A stretch of DNA of 64,000 nucleotides from Dongia mobilis (GCF_004363235.1 NZ_SNYW01000008.1:248001-312000), one strand, 5' to 3'; shown: positions 8,995 through 22,230, counted from the first letter of the stretch. Made by a program: numbers and translations. The notes: a model not told the origin generated them from the sequence alone.

Positions 8995-10911
8995 TCATCC
9001 GCTTCGGGCGGCGCTACCCAGCAGAGCGGGGCCGAGATTCTGCTTCAGGTGGTGTGACATCAGCATGCCCAGGCGCGCGCTGCCCAGCGGGCGCCTGGCG
9101 GTGCGCTGGATGATGTCGAGATCCGGGGCGCCATTGGCCTCGATGATGCAGGGGCCGTCGGCCAGGATCGCGATGTCCCAGCCGATCACGGTGAAGTTCT
9201 CGAAGGCGGCATGGGCGTGCAGCGCGAGGTCGCAGACCGCCGGCCAGCAGGGCAGGGTCCGGCCCGCAATGGTGCCGCCGCTGGTCGGGTGATGGCTGAA
9301 CCAGGCGGATTGCGGCGACAGTCCCATATCCGTTGCCGCCCCCAGCGCACCGCAGACGATATCGACAGCCGCCGCGATGCCGCCGGCGTGGAAATTGTCG
9401 ACCACGGATTTCTCCGAACGCGGCATGCGAAAGGCGGCGCCGGTCACCTCGAATCCGCCGCGTTCATTGCGGCAGGTCACGACCCGCACCGTCGCCAGAG
9501 CACCGCAACTGAGATCGGCCAGGTCCGGATGATTGCGGAGGCGCGGCTGCACGATCAGGCCACGCGCATGCGAGCGACGCAGGATCTCGGCGCGCAGTTC
9601 CGCACCAGACCGCCTTGAACCGTCACTGCCGCGATAGCCGGGCTGCGGCTGGGCCTCGTAGAGCCAGCGGCTGGCCCCGTTGCCGCCGCAGCCCTTGCGC
9701 GGCTTGATGAAGAGGTCGACTGGCGGCAAATCCGCCGCTGCACCCGTCACCATCTCGACCTTTCCGGCGCTGGCCGCGAAATGGATCGGCACGGTCCGCA
9801 GGCCGAGCTGCCGGCAGCGATTGTGAAAGGCCAGCTTGTCGCTGAGCCGCTGTTCCGCATCGCTTCCGCCGATCGAGTCGCGCCGCAGGATTTTGTAAGC
9901 TGCCCCCTTGGTCTCGCCGCGTTGCAGGAAATCGCCAGCCTGCGTCGCCAGAGACGGCCGCCACAATTCGAACATGTAGTAGTTCTTCGGGATCAGCCGA
10001 TGGCGGCGCATCAGGCCGAACTGCTCGCGCAGCTGGATCCAGCGCGACTTGCCCGACAACCGCGCCACCGCCCGGCCGAGGCGCCAGGTATAGGCAAGGG
10101 CGGCCAGCCAGCCACCGATTCCCGCACCGGCACCCAATGCCAGAACCGCCTGTTGGCGGCGGCGCGGACTGAACCGTTCGGTCGTCAGGGTGGCGGTGGC
10201 AAAGGCCATCTGCGCGGCATGAATCGTGGCGGCGCCGTCCGGCGCCACCTCGGCCGCGGCAATCTGGGCACGCAGCGCCTGCTGCCCGGACAGTGCCGTC
10301 GCCAGCATGATGAAGGCCAGCAGGTACAGCTCGAGGCAGACGAATTCAATGAGGTCGGCGAGATTGTCGAAGCGTTGCGCATCGACCCCGAGGAGGCCGC
10401 GCAGCCGCGTCTCGCCGAGATCGAGGCCGAGGCTCAGGGTATGCAGGGCGAAGCCGATGAGCGCCAGGGTCACCACTGGCGCCACTGCCGTCCGCGCCTG
10501 CGGCCGCCGCCACAGGGTGAGCAGAATGAAGCCGCCGGTCAGCGCCCAGCAGAACAGATCGCCGATCCAGGCCGGCCAGGCGGCCAGAGTGCCGTTCTCG
10601 GCCAAATCGCCGCCCAGTTCGAAAATGCCGAAGGCCACGCAGGCGAAAGCCAGGGACAGCCAGAGCAGCCGGTCGGCATATCCCGGCACGTCCAGCCGGG
10701 CCAGCGCCAGGGCCACCCAGGCGGCGAGGCCATAGACCAGGCAATTGACGGCATCGACCATGTCGAAGGGGACGAATTCCGCGACCACGAAGGCCAGCAG
10801 GGCCAGAGGCACCATCAGACCCCAAAGGGTCACGGCGTGGATGAAGCCGCCGGCGCCGGCGGAGATGGCCATTCCCGGATAAGTCAGATCATGAGTGCTG
10901 GACTTGAACAT
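8995..10911 (-). CDS. Membrane protein with sugar-transfer-associated ATP-grasp domain
   Basis: About 260 N-terminal residues form six or seven membrane helices. The cytoplasmic C-terminal half (about 300-630) is an ATP-grasp domain of the type linked to sugar transfer and polysaccharide loci: FIKPRKGCGGNGASRW holds the nucleotide-binding lysine and glycine loop, and CIIEANGAPDLD holds the Mg-binding Glu and Asn. ATP-grasp enzymes join a carboxylate to an amine or similar group through an acyl phosphate. The ATG at 10911 gives 638 residues; the frame stays open to 11040. It is divergent from two LtaS-like genes, which suggests joint work on an envelope polymer; the substrate is unknown. Confidence 0.78.
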   Translation of the reverse strand: MFKSSTHDLTYPGMAISAGAGGFIHAVTLWGLMVPLALLAFVVAEFVPFDMVDAVNCLVYGLAAWVALALARLDVPGYADRLLWLSLAFACVAFGIFELGGDLAENGTLAAWPAWIGDLFCWALTGGFILLTLWRRPQARTAVAPVVTLALIGFALHTLSLGLDLGETRLRGLLGVDAQRFDNLADLIEFVCLELYLLAFIMLATALSGQQALRAQIAAAEVAPDGAATIHAAQMAFATATLTTERFSPRRRQQAVLALGAGAGIGGWLAALAYTWRLGRAVARLSGKSRWIQLREQFGLMRRHRLIPKNYYMFELWRPSLATQAGDFLQRGETKGAAYKILRRDSIGGSDAEQRLSDKLAFHNRCRQLGLRTVPIHFAASAGKVEMVTGAAADLPPVDLFIKPRKGCGGNGASRWLYEAQPQPGYRGSDGSRRSGAELRAEILRRSHARGLIVQPRLRNHPDLADLSCGALATVRVVTCRNERGGFEVTGAAFRMPRSEKSVVDNFHAGGIAAAVDIVCGALGAATDMGLSPQSAWFSHHPTSGGTIAGRTLPCWPAVCDLALHAHAAFENFTVIGWDIAILADGPCIIEANGAPDLDIIQRTARRPLGSARLGMLMSHHLKQNLGPALLGSAARSG

Positions 10912-11204
10912 GCGGTTCGGCCTTCGGCGGATCCCCGGCCCGAATCGGCCGGAACGGCATCCTAAGGTCCCGATGATGACGGCGCGCTGACGGGGCGATG
11001 TCAGCGCGGCGACAGGTCGGCCTCGACCGAGGGGCGGCATGGCCGGCGATCACGGCGATTTGTTACCGCGGCAGGCACCGATCCATGACTCTTTTGTTAA
11101 GTTCGGATAGAAAGTCGGCCGGAACCGGCAAGGCGGCGCCATGGCCGGGCAAATGGTGGCTTCGGCAATTTCAAGGCTTTGGCAGTCAAGGCTGTGGCGG
11201 GCAG

Positions 11205-13070
11205 ATGACGGGTTCCTTCATTTCGGCGGCGCTGCGTGGCAGCAAGCTTCTTCCCCTGCTGGCCGCCAATCTGGTCTATGGACTGGCGTTGCTGCTTGCG
11301 GCCCTGCTCTTTGCGGTCGCCGTCGCGCCGCTGGCGGTCCTGCGCGACCTCGTCCTCTTCAACCTGATTGCGATCCTGCTGCTGGCCTGCGCCCGGCGCA
11401 TCTGGGCCTGGCTGCTGCTCGTCGCCTTGCTCTCTGCCGTCTTCGTGCTGGGCTCGGCTGCCAAGATTGCGCTGCTCGGGCGCCCGATCATGCCCGAGGA
11501 TGCCCACAGCGTCGTCGCCCTGACCCGCATCATGGGGCCGATGGGCTGGGTCGTCGTGGCGCTGCCACTCGGTCTCATGGCGCTGCTGCTGATCGGCAAT
11601 CTGAAGCTGGACACGCGCCGGGCGGCATTCTCCCTCGCCCTGCTTGCCGCGGCACCGCTTTCCCTGGCGCCGGTGGCCGAGCCGGCCCTGCGCCTTGCCG
11701 ACCGGCATATCGGCAACGCCCCCTGGGACCAGCGCGAGAACTTCGTCGGCCGCGGTCCCGCGACGCATATGCTGCAGGAAACCCTGCGAGCCTATGCGCT
11801 GATCCAGCCGCCACCTGATGCCGAGGCGGTGACGGCGGCGATCGAGCGCCTGCGCCAGCGCGCGGGTGCCTTCTCGGCCGATCTGGCATTGCTCCCCGCC
11901 ATTCCGGTGGGATTCGACGGCGATGTCTATGCCGCCGGCCAGCGCCGCAACGTCCATATCCTGTTGCTGGAGAGCTTCTGGGATCCGACCCCGCTGCTGG
12001 ATGCCGAGACGCCGATCCTCGATCCGCGCTTTTATGCCCTCTGGGACGAGACCGGCCGCTCGACGGCACTCTCGCCCACTTTCAGCGGCGGCACCGCCAA
12101 TGCCGAGTTCGAGGTGCTGTGCGGCTTCCCGGTGGATTCCTGGGCGGTCAAATTCGAACTCGGCTTCAATGCCGTGCCCTGTCTGCCAGCCCAGCTCAGG
12201 GATCAGGGCTATCGCACCATCGCCTCGCATCCCAACGATGCCGGCTTCTGGAACCGCGTCAGCGCCTATCCGCGTCTTGGCTTCGAGCACTTCTGGTCGA
12301 AGCCGGATTTCGTCGCCGACGAGATGATTTCCTGGATGCTGTCCGACCGCTCGCTCTATCGCCAGATAGCGGAAAAGATCGCGGCGGACGAGACGGCGGC
12401 GCCGGTGCTCAACTTCGTCGTGACACTCTATGGCCACTGGACCTACGACATGGTGCCGGAGCGGCCGGCCATCCTGCCGATCGATCCCGCGCAGGCCGAG
12501 CTCGGCCAGTTCGCGACGGCGATGCATTACAAGTCGATCGAGCTGATGGACGAGATCGAGCGCCTGCGACGTGCTGATCCTGATGCCCTCATCATCGCCT
12601 TCGGCGATCACCTGCCCAATCTCGGCTACAATTGGGGTGGCTACAAGAACAACGGCTTCTTCAAGGGCGGTTGGGGCGACTTCCCGGCCGAGATGTATCT
12701 GCGCTCGCGCGAGACGCCGCTCATCGTCATCGACGGCCGCAACGGGCCGGTGGCGGTGGGCCGGCAGCCGCTCTATCGCCTGAACGGCCTCATCCGCCAG
12801 CGCCTGCATCTGACGGGTCCCGCCATCGCCGATCTGCTGCCGCAGCCACACGGCCTCACCCTGCGCCCGGTGCCGGATACGCTTCTCGGCCTCGATCAGG
12901 CCGGTACGCCTTTCCTGTGCAAGCCGGGGGAAAGCAGCGGGCCCTGTGCGATCGCCACCGACTGGCTCGCTGATGTGAAGCTTGTTGCCCAGGATTTGTT
13001 CGACGGCAGCGGCCATGCGCTTGGGGCGCTGTCGGCGGAACGCTATCCCGTCAGCGCCGCGCTGAGATGA
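11205..13070 (+). CDS. LtaS/MdoB-like phosphoglycerol transferase, first copy
   Basis: Four to five membrane helices (about 1-160) are followed by an alkaline-phosphatase-superfamily sulfatase-like domain (about 240-540). Residues matching LtaS catalysis are visible: the metal ligand Glu256 in LLLESFWDP, the nucleophile Thr297 in GGTANAEFEVLCGF, His in TLYGHWTYD, and Asp468-His469 in AFGDHLP. LtaS and MdoB enzymes move phosphoglycerol from a lipid to a glycan or polyglycerol chain outside the inner membrane. I start at the ATG at 11205 (621 residues), just before the first helix; an ATG at 11085 is possible. The next paralogue overlaps by four bases. Confidence 0.84.
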   Translation: MTGSFISAALRGSKLLPLLAANLVYGLALLLAALLFAVAVAPLAVLRDLVLFNLIAILLLACARRIWAWLLLVALLSAVFVLGSAAKIALLGRPIMPEDAHSVVALTRIMGPMGWVVVALPLGLMALLLIGNLKLDTRRAAFSLALLAAAPLSLAPVAEPALRLADRHIGNAPWDQRENFVGRGPATHMLQETLRAYALIQPPPDAEAVTAAIERLRQRAGAFSADLALLPAIPVGFDGDVYAAGQRRNVHILLLESFWDPTPLLDAETPILDPRFYALWDETGRSTALSPTFSGGTANAEFEVLCGFPVDSWAVKFELGFNAVPCLPAQLRDQGYRTIASHPNDAGFWNRVSAYPRLGFEHFWSKPDFVADEMISWMLSDRSLYRQIAEKIAADETAAPVLNFVVTLYGHWTYDMVPERPAILPIDPAQAELGQFATAMHYKSIELMDEIERLRRADPDALIIAFGDHLPNLGYNWGGYKNNGFFKGGWGDFPAEMYLRSRETPLIVIDGRNGPVAVGRQPLYRLNGLIRQRLHLTGPAIADLLPQPHGLTLRPVPDTLLGLDQAGTPFLCKPGESSGPCAIATDWLADVKLVAQDLFDGSGHALGALSAERYPVSAALR

Positions 13071-14920
13071 GCCAGCCGCGCGGTTTCTGGCGTGGTCGCT
13101 GGCTGATCCCCATCGCCAGCAGCCTTGTTCTTTACGGATGCTTCTACCTGCTGCAAAGCGTCCTCTTCAATGTTGCCATCGTGCCCGTCCGCGTGCCCGC
13201 AGATCTCGCCCTCTTCACGGCGCTGTCGCTGCTGCTCTTTGCGCTGGCAAGGCGGGTCTGGCCGTTCCTGATCCTGCAGGCCCTGCTCGCCGCCATGCTC
13301 TATCCGGGCAGTGCCGCGAAGATCGCCATCATGGGCCGCCCCTTGATGCCCGAGGACATCTACAGCCTTGAGGCCTTCATCCGCCTGATGGGTCCGCTTG
13401 GCTGGGTGCTGGCCGGCATTCCGCTTTTCCTGATGGCGCTCCTCTTCATCGGCAATCTGCCGCTCGGCCGCCGCCTGGCACTTTCGGCCGTGATCGTGCT
13501 GCCCGTCGGCTCCGGCATAGCGGGGGGTGGCATCGCGGGGGGTAGCCTGGCGGCACCCACCCTGCTTGCCTGGATGGACGATATCTGGGGCGACAAACCC
13601 TGGGACCAGCGCGAGAATTACGTCTGGCGCGGCGGCACCATCCACATGGCGCAGGAATTGCTGCGCGTGGCGGCCATCGCGCAGCCGACGCCGGCGCGCG
13701 ATGATGTTGCGGCGGTCCTTGTCCGCCATGCGCCCGCGCCCCGGCCCGGCGGCCTGCCGGTCGCGACGCCGCGCAACGTGCATCTCGTGCTGGAGGAAAG
13801 CTTCTGGGATCCCGCACCTCTCACCGCGACGGGGCTCGCGCAGTCGCCGCTCGATCCGCGCTTCCTCAAACTCTGGGATGCCGCCGGGCGCTCGACCGCG
13901 CTCTCGCCTGCCTTCGGCGGCCAGACCGCCAATGCCGAGTTCGAGGTGCTGTGCGGCTTCCCGCTGGCGCAGGGCGCCGTGCGCTTCGAACAGCCGCTCA
14001 ACGACGACCTCCCCTGCCTGCCGCGCCTCCTCGCCGGTTACGGCTATCGCAGTATCGCCTCGCATCCCAACACGCCGGGCTTCTGGAACCGGGCCGCCAG
14101 CTATGACCGGCTCGGCTTCGAGACCTTCTGGTCGTCGGGCGATTTCGTCGCCGACGACATGACCTCGATCTTCCTCGCCGATGCCTCGCTGCACCGGCAG
14201 GTAGGCGAAAAAATCGCCGCCAGCGCCGATCCACGGCCGGTCTTCGACTATACCGTCACCTATTACGGCCACTGGCTCTACGACCTCGATGCGCGGCGCC
14301 CGCAGGCCTTCGCGACCAAGACCGCGGTCGAAGAACTGCACCGCTATGTCAGCGTGATGCACTGGAAATCGCGCGACATGATGGACGCGATCGAGCATTG
14401 GCAGCGGACCGACCCGGATGCCCTCATCGTCGTCTTCGGCGATCACCTGCCGCTGCTGGGCCAGAACCTCGCCGGCTATGCCGAATCCGGCTTTCTCGGC
14501 AATGGCGGGGATAGCGAGGATGCCGCCATGCAGATGCGCAGTGCCGAGACGCCGCTGCTCGTGATCGACGGGCGCAACGGGCCGGTGAAGCTCGGCCGCG
14601 TGCCGATGTACCGATTGCCGCACCTGGTGCTGGATCTCCTGGGCATACCCGATGCCGGGATCCATGCCCTGGCGACACCCCCCGATGACTTGATCCTGCG
14701 GCCGCTGCCCGGCAAGGTTGTCGGCATGGATGCCGCAGGCCGCGACTTTCTTTGCCAGGGTGGCACGCCCATTCCGCCCTGCGACCGGGTGGCTGCCTGG
14801 CAGGCCGATATCGACCTCCTCGCCCGCGACATTTTCAGCGGCGATGGCCATGCCCCGATTCTGCTCGACCGCCCGCAGCGCCATCCGCCGGGTGTTCCCA
14901 TCTCCGCCCTGCGGCAGTAG
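13067..14920 (+). CDS. LtaS/MdoB-like phosphoglycerol transferase, second copy
   Basis: This 617-residue paralogue of the upstream gene begins inside its stop codon (ATGA), so translation is probably coupled. It keeps the same layout: N-terminal membrane helices, then a periplasmic alkaline-phosphatase-like domain with Glu244 (LEESFWDP), Thr287 (QTANAEFEVLCGF), His in TYYGHWLYD and Asp459-His460 (VFGDHLP). Both copies therefore look catalytically competent, which argues for distinct substrates or steps rather than one decayed duplicate. The C-terminal tails after the catalytic domain are also related (FLCKPGES versus FLCQGGTP). Confidence 0.84.
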   Translation: MSQPRGFWRGRWLIPIASSLVLYGCFYLLQSVLFNVAIVPVRVPADLALFTALSLLLFALARRVWPFLILQALLAAMLYPGSAAKIAIMGRPLMPEDIYSLEAFIRLMGPLGWVLAGIPLFLMALLFIGNLPLGRRLALSAVIVLPVGSGIAGGGIAGGSLAAPTLLAWMDDIWGDKPWDQRENYVWRGGTIHMAQELLRVAAIAQPTPARDDVAAVLVRHAPAPRPGGLPVATPRNVHLVLEESFWDPAPLTATGLAQSPLDPRFLKLWDAAGRSTALSPAFGGQTANAEFEVLCGFPLAQGAVRFEQPLNDDLPCLPRLLAGYGYRSIASHPNTPGFWNRAASYDRLGFETFWSSGDFVADDMTSIFLADASLHRQVGEKIAASADPRPVFDYTVTYYGHWLYDLDARRPQAFATKTAVEELHRYVSVMHWKSRDMMDAIEHWQRTDPDALIVVFGDHLPLLGQNLAGYAESGFLGNGGDSEDAAMQMRSAETPLLVIDGRNGPVKLGRVPMYRLPHLVLDLLGIPDAGIHALATPPDDLILRPLPGKVVGMDAAGRDFLCQGGTPIPPCDRVAAWQADIDLLARDIFSGDGHAPILLDRPQRHPPGVPISALRQ

Positions 14921-14928
14921 AACGGCAC

Positions 14929-15390
14929 ATGGTCAGGATCCGGAAACTCACCGCTGGGGATGTCGACGCCGTCCAGACGATGGTGCGCGCGTTCGGCGCC
15001 TATCTGACGGCGCTCGGCGATTCCTGGACGCACAACTTCACGTCTGAGCGCTATCTGACCGATGGTTTCGGGCCCAACCCCGCCTTCCATGGCCTCATCG
15101 CCGAGGATGATGGCGGGGCGCTGGGTTATCTGCTGATGTCCCCCAATTACGACGTCGATCGCGGGATCAGGATCGAGATCGTGGTGGACCTCTGGGTCAA
15201 CGAACGTGCGCGCGGCAAGGGAATCGGCAAGGCGCTGATGCGGGAAGCGGCGGATCTGGCGCGGCAGCGCGGCGCGCGGCAATTGCTCTGGGCGGTCTTC
15301 AAGCCCAACAAGCTTGCAGCCGATTTTTACCGCGGCATCGGCGGCAGGCTGGTCGACGATCTCGACTGGATGTACCTGCCGCTCGACTGA
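14929..15390 (+). CDS. GNAT-family N-acetyltransferase
   Basis: The 153-residue product has the GNAT acetyl-CoA signature: VVDLWVNERARGKGIGKALM (motif A, with the Q/R-x-x-G-x-G/A loop) and a C-terminal FYRGIGGRLVDD strand-helix. The ATG at 14929, eight bases after the upstream stop, is used because the fold begins directly after it. The acceptor is unknown. Position at the end of the LtaS-like pair suggests, without proving, a role in the same envelope pathway. Confidence 0.84.
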   Translation: MVRIRKLTAGDVDAVQTMVRAFGAYLTALGDSWTHNFTSERYLTDGFGPNPAFHGLIAEDDGGALGYLLMSPNYDVDRGIRIEIVVDLWVNERARGKGIGKALMREAADLARQRGARQLLWAVFKPNKLAADFYRGIGGRLVDDLDWMYLPLD

Positions 15391-15408
15391 GCGGCAGGAG
15401 TCTCGCCC

Positions 15409-16818
15409 CTACATGCTCAGCGTCTTGCCGGTAACGGCGATGGCCGCTTCCTTGACCGCCTCGTTATGGGTGGGGTGGCCGTGGAAGGTGCGGGCGATGT
15501 CCTCGGCCGAGGCCTGGAATTCCATCGCCGTCACGATCTCCTGGATGAGGGTACCGGCACCGGGCCCCAGGATATGGCCGCCCAGTACGCGGTCGGTCCT
15601 GGCATCGGCCAGGATCTTCACCGTGCCGTCGGTCTCGCCCGCCGCCTTGGCGCGGCCGTTCGCCATGAAGGGGAACTTGCCGACGCGGTATTCGATGCCG
15701 GCCGCCTTCAGCTCTTCCTCGGTTTTGCCGACACCGGCGAATTCCGGGCTGGTATAGACGATGCCGGGGCAGGTCCCGTAATTCACATGGCCCTTCTGCC
15801 CGGCCAGGATCTCGGCCAGGGCAAAGCCTTCCTCTTCCGCCTTGTGGGCCAGCATCGGCCCGGCGATGACATCGCCGATGGCATAGATGCCCTTCACATT
15901 GGTGGCGAAATGGGCATCGGTCCTGATGCGGCCGCGCTCGTCGAGGGCGACGCCCGCCTTGTCGAGGCCGAGGCCCTCGACATAGGGCCGGCGCCCGATG
16001 GAAACCAGCACCACGTCGCCGGCGACGGTCTCGGCCGTCCCGCCCTTGGCCGGTTCGACGCTGAGCTCGACCTTGGCGCCCTTCGCCTTGGCGCCGGTCA
16101 CCTTGGCGCCCAGCTTGAACTCGATGCCCTGCTTGGCCAGGATCTTCTGGAACATGCCGGCCAGTTCGCCATCCATGCCGGGGACGATGCGATCCAGGAA
16201 CTCGATCACTGTCACCCTGGCGCCGAGGCGCCGCCAGACCGAGCCCAATTCCAGGCCGATGACGCCACCGCCGATGACGACCAGATGCTCCGGCACCTTC
16301 TCGAGTGCCAGCGCGCCGGTCGAGGTGACGATCTTCTTTTCGTCGATGGCGAGGCCGGGGAGCGGCGTCGAATCCGAGCCCGTGGCGATGACGATATTCT
16401 TCGCCGCGACCACCTGGTCCTTGCCGTCGGCACCGGTCACCTTGACCTTGCCCTCGCCCAAGAGCGATCCGGTGCCCTTCAGATGCGTCACCTTGTTCTT
16501 CTTGAACAGGAACTCGATCCCCTTGGTGAGGTCGCCGACCACCTTCTCCTTGCGCGCCATCATGGTCTTGAGGTCGAGGGAAACGCCGTTCACCTTCACG
16601 CCATGGGCGGCCAAGTGATGCGCGGCCTCCTCGTATTTCTCCGAGGAGGAGAGCAGGGCCTTCGAGGGAATGCAGCCGATATTGAGGCAGACGCCGCCGA
16701 GGGTCGTGCGCTTCTCGACACAGGCGGTCTTGAGGCCCAGCTGTGCCGCCTTGATGGCGCCGATATAGCCGCCCGGCCCGCCGCCGATGAAAATTACGTC
16801 GAAGCTCTCTTCGGCCAT
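15409..16818 (-). CDS. lpdA: Dihydrolipoyl dehydrogenase (E3)
   Basis: E3 reoxidises the dihydrolipoyl groups of 2-oxoacid dehydrogenases, passing electrons through FAD to NAD. The N-terminal FAD fold [17 protein letters not shown], the redox disulfide in [13 protein letters not shown], the NAD fold [15 protein letters not shown] and the C-terminal active-site His-Glu in [10 protein letters not shown] are all present. At 469 residues it is full length. It is last in the sucA-sucB-(C39-like)-lpd block, 22 bases after the C39-like gene, so it most likely serves the 2-oxoglutarate dehydrogenase complex. Confidence 0.97.
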   Translation of the reverse strand: MAEESFDVIFIGGGPGGYIGAIKAAQLGLKTACVEKRTTLGGVCLNIGCIPSKALLSSSEKYEEAAHHLAAHGVKVNGVSLDLKTMMARKEKVVGDLTKGIEFLFKKNKVTHLKGTGSLLGEGKVKVTGADGKDQVVAAKNIVIATGSDSTPLPGLAIDEKKIVTSTGALALEKVPEHLVVIGGGVIGLELGSVWRRLGARVTVIEFLDRIVPGMDGELAGMFQKILAKQGIEFKLGAKVTGAKAKGAKVELSVEPAKGGTAETVAGDVVLVSIGRRPYVEGLGLDKAGVALDERGRIRTDAHFATNVKGIYAIGDVIAGPMLAHKAEEEGFALAEILAGQKGHVNYGTCPGIVYTSPEFAGVGKTEEELKAAGIEYRVGKFPFMANGRAKAAGETDGTVKILADARTDRVLGGHILGPGAGTLIQEIVTAMEFQASAEDIARTFHGHPTHNEAVKEAAIAVTGKTLSM

Positions 16819-16840
16819 CGCCTCTACTCCAATTGGATGG

Positions 16841-17587
16841 TTACACCTGGGGACCGCGGATCAGCACCACGGCGCGTTCCGCCCGCGGTCCGCATTTCGC
16901 CATGTCCATGAACGCCTTGTGGGTAGCCGGGCGCGCCGTCTGCGAGCGCGCCGTCTGGCCCTTCTCGCGCGAGATCCAGGGGTCGTTGATATAGACCTTC
17001 TCGGCATCGGCCCCGGCGAAGATGACCCAATGCGGGGTATTGTCGCCGTGGAAAGCACGGGTATTGACCAGGACGATCGGCACCGCGCCCTCGTTCCGAG
17101 CCTGCGCCAGATCGGCGACATCCCATTTGCGACGCAGGATAGGCAGGCCGGTGTCGCGCACCATGCGCTCGTCGGCCTCCTGCATCATGCGCCCGACCTT
17201 CAGCCAGTCGGGGTTGCTCTGGTAGTAGGAGAGGATCGGCCCCTTGTGGCTGAGCCAGATCTCGGCATGGAAGCCGCGCCGCCAGGCAGCCAGCGCGATG
17301 CCATAGGGCGAGGAGCCGGCATGGCCCTTGCCCATGAAGACCGTGTTGGCCTCGCGCCAGATCTGCAGCTCGTGCAGCCGGTCGAAGGGTGTGGCCTTGT
17401 CCAGCGTCTTCATCGCCATCAGCAGCGAAGCCGCGCCGCAGGTGAAGCCGGTGCTCTGGTTGTAATAGGGCAGGCGCTTCGGCTGCGCCGCCTTGCGTGC
17501 GGCCTTGGCTGCCGGCTGCCGCTTCGCCGCATTGGTCCTGACCGCGGATCTCTTGCGCAGAGCCGCCTTCTTCACGCTTCTTGCCAT
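16841..17587 (-). CDS. Peptidase C39-like (DUF3335-type) protein
   Basis: A basic Lys/Arg/Ala-rich tail of about 38 residues precedes a papain-fold peptidase C39-like domain. The likely triad is Cys50 ([11 protein letters not shown]), His186 (TPHWVIF) and Asp202 (INDPW), with Gln44 in YYNQS as a plausible oxyanion residue. C39 domains usually cut leader peptides at double-glycine sites within ABC exporters; this stand-alone form lacks a transporter and its substrate is unknown. No signal peptide is evident, so it is probably cytoplasmic. It starts four bases after sucB and ends 22 before lpd, an unusual place for a peptidase. Confidence 0.76.
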   Translation of the reverse strand: MARSVKKAALRKRSAVRTNAAKRQPAAKAARKAAQPKRLPYYNQSTGFTCGAASLLMAMKTLDKATPFDRLHELQIWREANTVFMGKGHAGSSPYGIALAAWRRGFHAEIWLSHKGPILSYYQSNPDWLKVGRMMQEADERMVRDTGLPILRRKWDVADLAQARNEGAVPIVLVNTRAFHGDNTPHWVIFAGADAEKVYINDPWISREKGQTARSQTARPATHKAFMDMAKCGPRAERAVVLIRGPQV

Positions 17588-17591
17588 GGCA

Positions 17592-18830
17592 TCACATCTC
17601 GATCAGCAGGCGCTGCGGATCTTCGAGGCTTTCCTTGAGGCGCACCAGGAAGGTGACCGCCTCGCGGCCGTCGATGATGCGGTGGTCATAGGAAAGGGCG
17701 AGGTACATCATCGGCCGGATCTCGATCTTGCCGTCGATCACCATCGGGCGCTGCTGGATCTTGTGCATGCCGAGGATGCCGGATTGCGGCGGATTGAGGA
17801 TCGGCGTTGACATCAGCGAGCCATAGGTGCCGCCGTTCGAGATGGTGAAGGTGCCGCCGGTCAGCTCCTCGATCGAGAGCTTGCCGTCGCGTGCCTTCCT
17901 GCCCAGCTCGGCGATCTTCGCCTCGATCTCGGCAAAGCTCATGGCATCGACATCGCGCACCACCGGGACGACCAGACCCTGCTCGGTGCCGACCGCGACA
18001 CCGATGTCGTAATGGTTCTTGTAGATGATGTCATTGCCGTCGATCTCGGCATTGACCGCCGGGATCTCCTTCAGGGCCTGCAGGGCTGCCTTCACGAAGA
18101 AGGACATGAAGCCCAGCTTGACCTTGTGCTTCTTCTCGAAGCCTTCCTTGTACCTGTCGCGCAGGGCCATCACGGCGGTCATGTCCACCTCGTTGAAGGT
18201 GGTCAGCATGGCGGCGGTGTTCTGCGCCTGCTTCAGCCGCTCGGCGATGCGGCGGCGCAGGCGCGACATCGGCACCCGCTCCTCGCGCGGGGCGAGGTCG
18301 CGCGGCACATGCGGCACCACCGGCGCCGGGGCAGCAGCCGGTGCCGGCGCCGGTGCGGCGGCCGGTGCTGCCTTGCGCTTTTCGAGGAAATCGATCACGT
18401 CGCCCTTGGTCAGGCGCCCGTCCTTGCCCGAGGCCGGAATGGCAGCTGGGTCGAGGCCGTTCTCCTCGACCAGCTTGCGCACGGCCGGGGCGAGACCATC
18501 GGTTGCAGCACTTTCGGCCGCCGCCTGCTTCACGGCGGGTGCCGGCGCCGCAGCCGCGGCGGCTGGCTTGGCGGCGGGTGCTGCCGCGGCGCCGCCGCCG
18601 GCGATGTGGCCGATGACCGAGCCCACGGCGACCGTGGCGCCGGCCGGGGCGACAATCTCGCCCAGCGTCCCGGCGACAGTCGCATAGACTTCCTGGGTGA
18701 CCTTGTCGGTCTCCAGTTCGACCAGCGCCTCATCCTTCTTCACGGGGTCGCCGACATTCTTCATCCATTTGGCGACGGTCGCCTCGGTGACCGATTCGCC
18801 CAGGGCCGGAACCGTGATCGGGGTCGTCAT
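17592..18830 (-). CDS. sucB: Dihydrolipoyl succinyltransferase (2-oxoglutarate dehydrogenase E2)
   Basis: The 412-residue E2 core has a lipoyl domain (1-77, lipoyl-Lys in [10 protein letters not shown]), an Ala/Pro-rich linker, a peripheral-subunit-binding domain (about 118-155; [14 protein letters not shown]) and a second flexible linker. The acyltransferase domain (about 185-412) carries the catalytic HxxxD in SYDHRIIDG. It transfers succinyl from E1 to CoA. The ATG at 18830 is chosen for the GGAGG ribosome-binding site and because the lipoyl domain begins at once; the frame is open further upstream. It sits 49 bases after sucA. Confidence 0.97.
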   Translation of the reverse strand: MTTPITVPALGESVTEATVAKWMKNVGDPVKKDEALVELETDKVTQEVYATVAGTLGEIVAPAGATVAVGSVIGHIAGGGAAAAPAAKPAAAAAAPAPAVKQAAAESAATDGLAPAVRKLVEENGLDPAAIPASGKDGRLTKGDVIDFLEKRKAAPAAAPAPAPAAAPAPVVPHVPRDLAPREERVPMSRLRRRIAERLKQAQNTAAMLTTFNEVDMTAVMALRDRYKEGFEKKHKVKLGFMSFFVKAALQALKEIPAVNAEIDGNDIIYKNHYDIGVAVGTEQGLVVPVVRDVDAMSFAEIEAKIAELGRKARDGKLSIEELTGGTFTISNGGTYGSLMSTPILNPPQSGILGMHKIQQRPMVIDGKIEIRPMMYLALSYDHRIIDGREAVTFLVRLKESLEDPQRLLIEM

Positions 18831-18879
18831 CTGTTCATCCTCCAGATACCTTGTCTGCCGCCTTGCCGTGGAGACGCGT

Positions 18880-21762
<2,883 letters not shown>

Positions 21763-21795
21763 ATTCCACCCATTGGGGCCGCTGGGCCCGGTCTT

Positions 21796-21840
21796 TGAAA
21801 GGTCAGCCTCTGAGAGGTCAGCCTCTGAGAGGTCAGCCTG
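21796..21840. repeat. Three-copy 15-base tandem repeat upstream of sucA
   Basis: Units start at 21796, 21811 and 21826 and read TGARAGGTCAGCCTS. The last two are identical except for the final base, so this array looks more recent than the one at 5.0 kb. It lies 34 bases upstream of the sucA start codon, in the likely leader. Confidence 0.88.
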
Positions 21841-22230
21841 CCGGGCGGGAAGCTGGCGACGGCGCCCGGCGCCCCGCTCGGCTCCCCGATTCCGGCTGGT
21901 ATGGCCGATGTCGGGATTCCGTTAAAGTGATTCGTTGCGGCACAAGCATGGCCGGCGATCTGTCACCGTCGGCCGAGGTTTCAGTCTGGGCGTTATGTGG
22001 CAAATCGGTCGGCCGGATACCTGCGCCATTTGCGCATGGGATGGTTACCCAATCGTTACTGCTGGCCCGGATGTTGCGGCTGGCACCGGGGATCTCTCGC
22101 GGGGCCGGCATCCTCGTTGCGGAATTCATGTGGTTCAGATGGCGCCAGGGTGGCGGGTTATCAACCCGCGATGCCGCGCAGGATTGACCATCGGGCCAGC
22201 CGGCCAAATACGACTTTGGTCGATGTTTCG

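Noticed and set aside
11205..14920. True lipoteichoic acid synthesis
   Set aside because: The domain is of the LtaS/MdoB superfamily, but no other teichoic-acid gene is present; MdoB-like or a new polymer role is more likely in a Gram-negative.
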